A DNA stretch of 64,000 nt from Scatophagus argus (lineage: Eukaryota; Chordata; Actinopteri; Scatophagidae). Numbering within the stretch: position 1 is the stretch's first letter; every line of letters starts with the position of its first letter. This document shows, piece after piece, positions 59,439 through 64,000 of the stretch. A program made the position numbers and the translations under genes. Location: the NCBI RefSeq assembly GCF_020382885.2, contig NC_058497.1:19026330-19090329 (forward strand). Reading direction: 5' to 3'. The notes below the pieces were generated by a model. It saw only the letters and a list, made by a program, of their open reading frames with translations. It did no database searches and was not told the origin of the DNA.

Positions 59439-60410
59439 TCAGGTCTGCATGTCTGTTTGCAAATGGGTGTCAGCTCTGTGGAGAGAGACAAGAGATTCAA
59501 TTTTGTATGGATTTTTGTACAAAAAATAATAGGTCCTAATTCCTAAAAATTTAAACAGGGTACATACAAAGTTCTTACCTGCTCAACATGTATATCATCT
59601 GTCCAGGATCATCTGCAAATACCCTGCAACATGATAAGAATGGTTCCATTAAAACAACAACAACAAAAAAAAAAGCTTACTAACCTATGGAGCAAGTACA
59701 CAAACACTGATTCCCTAATGGACATTGCCCATTTGTTCTGGAGTGTTTTTCCATCCATCAGTTCAGAAGGGGCTTGAGGACTCTTTATGTCTAAGTTTGG
59801 CTCTCATCAGGAAAACAGAGACAATGGTTCTCCCACTACCTCCAAGTTTGCTGACAAAGAAGCGCTGTAGGGGAAAGTCATAGATTTACTGTATCACAAA
59901 ACAAGTTCATTTTAACCTGGATCTCTTTGAGTTATCTGGCTTCAAGGAGCCTAACATTATTCTGGATAATTGGTATCTCAAAGCTTGTCATCAGCTGGCT
60001 CAGTTACCTCTGGCTGTCTGTTTTCTGATCCAGCTACAAGCACGTCCATGTGCAAGAGGTTGGGTTGTTGCATGCAACATAGTCTTTATGTGTGTTTCAC
60101 TGCATGTAATTTGCTGGGTGTTGCATGTGTGTTCAACTAAGGATGGGATAAATGCAGCAGACAAATTCAGAGTGTGTATGTAAAAATATATATACTGCCA
60201 ATAAAACAATTCTTCTTCTTCTTAATCATAAATTAAGTTAAAAACAGGTCCAAAAAGTTGACCATGGAAACACATCTCTTACCCATCTCCCCAGTGGTAA
60301 AACGTCCGGTCCTGGTAGAACATGGACAGAAACAGCCAAATACTTATTGTCTCGACCCAGAAGATAACAAACAGAAACCATAGCGATGATAGCAGGACTT
60401 CACACAGCAT
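59439..60410 (-). CDS. uncharacterised 69-residue membrane protein, three coding exons
   Basis: Coding exons 60283-60410, 59579-59623 and 59439-59475 have GT-AG borders and add to 210 bases in one frame (69 residues plus stop). The start lies in a good context (AGGATG), and an in-frame TAA crosses the junction with the upstream non-coding exon (donor TTAA|GTAAGT, low end 61,844). The protein opens with MLCEV, then a strongly hydrophobic, Trp/Phe-rich segment (about 6-31) with one Glu at 20, then a polar tail with FYQDRTFYHWGDG and DDPGQMIYMLSR. This predicts a single-pass or hairpin membrane microprotein with an aromatic/acidic tail. I do not recognise the family. A promoter with an ETS site and a GCTAACGTTAAC cluster lies upstream. 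It could instead be a non-coding transcript with a chance frame, or a short isoform of a longer gene. Confidence 0.5.
59680..60235. mobile_element. LINE-like retrotransposon remnant with (CTT)n tail
   Basis: The frame at 59,719-59,760 (MDIAHLFWS) resembles the HxFWxCP region near the C-terminus of fish L1-type ORF2. The stretch ends GCCAATAAAACAATTCTTCT followed by CTTCTT, like a retrotransposon 3' tail. It lies in the second intron of the small membrane-protein gene. Boundaries are approximate, and the middle is too decayed to assign. Confidence 0.4.
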
Positions 60411-60724
60411 CCTGGATCTCTGAGGAGACCAGACACACAGGTAAACTCAGTGATGGCTTCTGGAATAATGACCTTATGTGCACTGTAACTATAAAAAGTA
60501 TTTACCTGTCCTCTGACTTTTTCCACATATTTTTGTTTCTACTTTACAACTATTTAAACTATTTCAAAAACTATTATATAATAAACTAAATTCAGTTGCT
60601 TAACAGTCATATATTTTTCCATTGGCAGACAATTCTGGGTTGTAAAGCAGGCCAGTCTGGAAGCCACACTATTATAAAACACATGCAGACTCAGCCTTGG
60701 CAATGTCAGAGACAATCCTGAAAC

Positions 60725-61075
60725 ACAAGGGACGTCCCTGAAAAAGACACTGCCTGAATTGCAGAATAAAAATTTGTAAATACATATATGTGTGTGTATA
60801 TATAAAATATAATAATGTACTTAATATATTTATTACTCGACGGGTCTGCACCTCAGTTTTGCTATCCTTGTGCTCCGGTGACGATGTGAATTTCCCATCT
60901 GTGGGACTAATAAAGGCCTATCTTATCCAAAACCTGTCAAGAATTAAAGGTTTCTTCACAGCTCCTACACCTCCATACTGTCACATATGCTAATTTTTGA
61001 ACTTTGCGCCATTAATAACATGTACGGTCCTCTTCCTCTACAGCCCACAGGATTAATGCTGGTATTTTTGTCTTC
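60725..61075. mobile_element. second Tc1-like remnant interrupted by a LINE-like tail
   Basis: CCCTGAAAAAGACACTGCCTG (60,736) and CATACTGTCACATATGCTAA (60,974) followed by GAACTTTGCGCC match the element in paf1 intron 4. Between them, GTGAATTTCCCATCTGTGGG then ACTAATAAAGGCCTATCTTATC (60,888-60,928) looks like the 3' end of a fish LINE with its TTATC repeat. It lies in the first intron of the small membrane-protein gene. Confidence 0.5.
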
Positions 61076-61319
61076 CATTATTCACTTGCACATACGCAGT
61101 TATTTCAGTCATTGCTCTTACGTTGTAACTGGTTAGTGGTAAACAACCCTGTGTATGATTCGTATGTATGAAATGTACAGTCTGTCAAACAGAGTAGGAC
61201 CGCAACATTACCGAGGTTGAAAACAACTACATTGAAAACACTGAGGTTATTTATCCAGTAGCTAAAGATACACTTTTTCTCTTTTTCCGTTACAAGTTAG
61301 CAAATCAGTGCTCAAACAT

Positions 61320-61960
61320 TTCAGCTAACGTTAACGTTTTTGGAGGCTACAATAACGTCAAACAGCTACGTTTAGTAAACTAACGTCATATCACAGACAG
61401 CGACGTTAATGCTAAATATGATGATCCACAGCTCATATCAATGCTCTCGATGCGGGGCATGGGGTTTACGTTCCCGCTACAGGACAATGCGATGGGTAGC
61501 TTGTTAGCTGGGCAGCTAAGGCCGAGCTACAGGTAGCTGTGCAAGCCAGCTAACTAGCTAACTCGTTGTTATCACTGACTGATGTGTGCAGCTACTTAAG
61601 ATGAGACATCTCGACTTTAACATTAACTAGCTAATGATTACGGTTAAACGTCAAAAACGCATCGTCAAATGCAAACATTTCAAATATAAAAACAGTAAAA
61701 GTAAAACGAAAGTAACCGTTTTAGACTACAGCTAACGTAACATTAATTTGTCACACATCCATATTATTAACGTAACCGAAACAAAAGAAAGCAGCTTCGC
61801 CAGACGGGGTAAATGCTGATTTGAGGTTTAAGGATTTACTTACTTAATTCAAAGGCTGTTGAGACAGCATTCCTTTCCCAGTCTAAACAAACATTTACTT
61901 TTGTTTACCATGCTCGTCACACACGCATCACGTTGCCCGTACTTCCGCTTCTGGGACCAG
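61320..61960 (-). promoter_or_regulatory. promoter and first exon of the small membrane-protein gene
   Basis: A minus-strand ACTTCCGCTTCTGG-type ETS site (GCGGAAGT on the transcribed strand, near 61,941) precedes a short non-coding exon ending at 61,844 (TTAA|GTAAGT). That exon carries a 20-codon upstream frame starting near 61,912. Inside the intron, 61,320-61,770 is dense in CTAACGTTAACG, GCTAACTAGCTAAC and GCTAACGTAACA words, like the other promoters in the window. Confidence 0.5.
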
Positions 61961-62099
61961 TTAAAGACGAGCGTTGGTTCATGCATTCACAAGCTGTGGT
62001 CCGCGGACTCTTGGAGGTCGTTTCAGGCCTCTTCTGCGATCTCATTGAAGTCGTACGGATATTAACTTAATACTCCAGTCAACTTGCAGTTGCACAGTT

Positions 62100-64000
62100 G
62101 AGGTACAAAAATAAATAAATGAAAACACAAACCAGATATACTAAAATTACTTTATTACAGCTGATTTCTTTTCAATATCCCTCTGCCAACACAATGGTAA
62201 ATATAATACAAACAAAATAGTAAATTTGATCCTATTTTTATTCTGTTTTATGAATCTTTTTACACAAATTAAACCCACTTTTAGTACTTTACCATCTCTT
62301 ATGTAGTATCTTCATAATCTCTCTGACATTCAATAACAAGTCCAACCATCTATACAGTTTAATACAAGTTATGAGTTGTAGTGGTAATGTGCCATCGAAG
62401 AATACTGACATCTTCAAAGAAATGCAATCTCTTTTCATAATTTGCCTGTCGCCACTTAATCTTTTCAAGCTTTTTTTTTTTTTTTTTTTTGTTAAACCTT
62501 GGCCACTCGACCAGAACCAACTTGTTTTTATGATTCATACATTTCATGCCATCAGCCTGATGATAGGTAAAACCATGTAGATGAAACAATGCAGTGGTAT
62601 GTGGGCTTAGCAACTCGGGTATGGCACAGTGTTTGACCATAGAAAGGATCACCATTTTCTGTTGCCAATTTTCATTCAGTATCCCACATGCTTTCAGTCA
62701 GTAGGACAAAATTTGACATCAAAGTTGAAGTTTAAAAAAAAAAAAAAAGAAAAAAATATTCAGGTTGGTGGAAAGGTCTTACGACTGACAATGATTGACA
62801 ACGATATCCAGACTCCTTTTACACACCACACGGACACAAAAGTGAACAGAAATTGTGCATACAAACGTACGGTTGGCATGTATGTGAGGTTTGATTGGCC
62901 TAACATTCAAACTCTTGGTCTTGGCTTTTGATTTAAGGTAAGATTCAGATCATGATAGATACATTCCCCTTTTCTTTACATAATCATCAACAAATCTGAA
63001 AAGAATGATGAATAGAACCTGCTGTGTTACAGTAGCTGGAACTAGACACTTGGCTTAAAAAACAAAAAAAACAAAACAACAACAACAAAAAAAGAGTGTT
63101 TGGACCAAACCATATGTAACTTGATATAATGCATATTTTCTAGGCAGGGTTATAGTCATGTAGAAATTTAAAATTCCACCCTGTTTAAGAAAAAGACCCC
63201 AGCATGTTTTGTGTCCTCAAATGTGATTTGACTAAATCACAGTACGACATTCTCTAAGAGCCAGCATTTGAAAAGGTGGCTCTGAATCAGAGGTGAATGG
63301 GGATCAACGGTCAAATGTGTGGTGGAGGAGAACGAACTCTGCAGTGGTGATGCTGAGGAGGTGGCTGGATAACTAAACAAGTGGCATTTAGAGGAGACGG
63401 CAGCAAATACATGCACAGGAGGCATTCTGTCTGTGTACAAAAAAACCAAGGATATCTTCCAACGAGCTACGTCCAGACAACTCAACACCACTTTCACTTT
63501 GAGAGTGAAAAGTTTGCCAAAATCAGTGTGGTCTGCAAGTTAAATAAAGTTAGTTTTACAAATTATTTTCTTAAAATGTGAGTTAAGTCTTTAAATGTTT
63601 TCTTTAATAAAATATACACATATGAACATGTAACTCCAGCTTTGTGATTCAGGGTAGTATATATTCCTGTTATTTCTGGATCATTATCCTTACAAGGCCT
63701 TTTGGGCAAAGTGTTTTCAGTTCTGTGTATGGAAACAGAAAACCTAATTTGAACATAGAAGCTCAAAGAGGGCACCAACTTCCCTAACGACATTTCAATC
63801 ACAAACCATATAGAAGTCAGCAGACAGAAACAGATAGTATTAGAGGAACTGCTAGAGCTTTAGAATACTTAAGTGCTTTTTGCCACATTTTTTCTGTATT
63901 TGGCTGTTTTCAGAGTGTGCACTGACTCAACTTTACATTAAAACGTATATGTTAGGATGCCATCAAGCAAACACGTGCTTGATTCAGTCACTCTGGTTTT
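62100..64000. other. unassigned right edge, possibly 3' UTR of a gene beyond the window
   Basis: No coding exon was seen. A minus-strand AATAAA (near 62,151) and long T/A runs (62,471-62,490; 62,733-62,748) would fit the end of a minus-strand transcript entering from the right. This is inference only. Short frames on both strands lack motifs. Confidence 0.25.

Overview
The window looks like nuclear DNA from a bony fish, probably a spiny-rayed (percomorph-type) teleost. Its genes have many short introns, it carries decayed Tc1/mariner, LINE and hAT-like remnants and CA/GT microsatellites, and its core promoters are full of GCTAAC/GTTAGC/GCTAGC words. No prokaryotic, viral or organellar signal was seen.

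Layout. Bases 1-33.7 kb hold no gene that can be supported: AT-rich sequence, transposon remnants, microsatellites and one orphan promoter-like patch near 28.4-28.8 kb. From 33.7 kb to the end the window is gene-dense. In order: a single-coding-exon SOCS4/5/9-type gene (minus, 33,991-35,658); samd4b, a Smaug-family translational repressor (minus, 12 coding exons, 40,373-47,019, with a probable long 3' UTR reaching about 37.4 kb); a tRNA-Pro(CGG) (plus, 49,835-49,906); a glia maturation factor gene, best fit gmfg (plus, 7 coding exons, 50,713-52,422); paf1, an RNA polymerase II elongation-complex subunit (minus, 14 coding exons, 53,153-57,956), converging tail to tail on gmfg; and an unrecognised gene for a 69-residue membrane protein (minus, three coding exons, 59,439-60,410, with a non-coding first exon near 61.9 kb). 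I joined every multi-exon gene by hand. All exon phases agree, and total lengths match the known families (679, 142 and 534 residues).

Context. gmfg, samd4b and paf1 are neighbours in human 19q13.2. The paralogous human 14q22 block carries GMFB, SAMD4A and SOCS4. The SOCS gene here therefore sits where a fish-retained ohnologue of SOCS4 is expected (the socs9 candidate). The genes do not form a pathway: they cover cytokine-signal attenuation, mRNA repression, Arp2/3 branch remodelling and transcription elongation.

Most notable observations: the glia maturation factor gene has two consecutive non-standard introns, a GC-AG intron and then a textbook U12-type AT-AC intron with a perfect branch site; a small unrecognised membrane microprotein gene lies behind paf1; and GCTAACGTTAGC-type clusters mark the promoters, including one at 28.5 kb that has no gene assigned to it.
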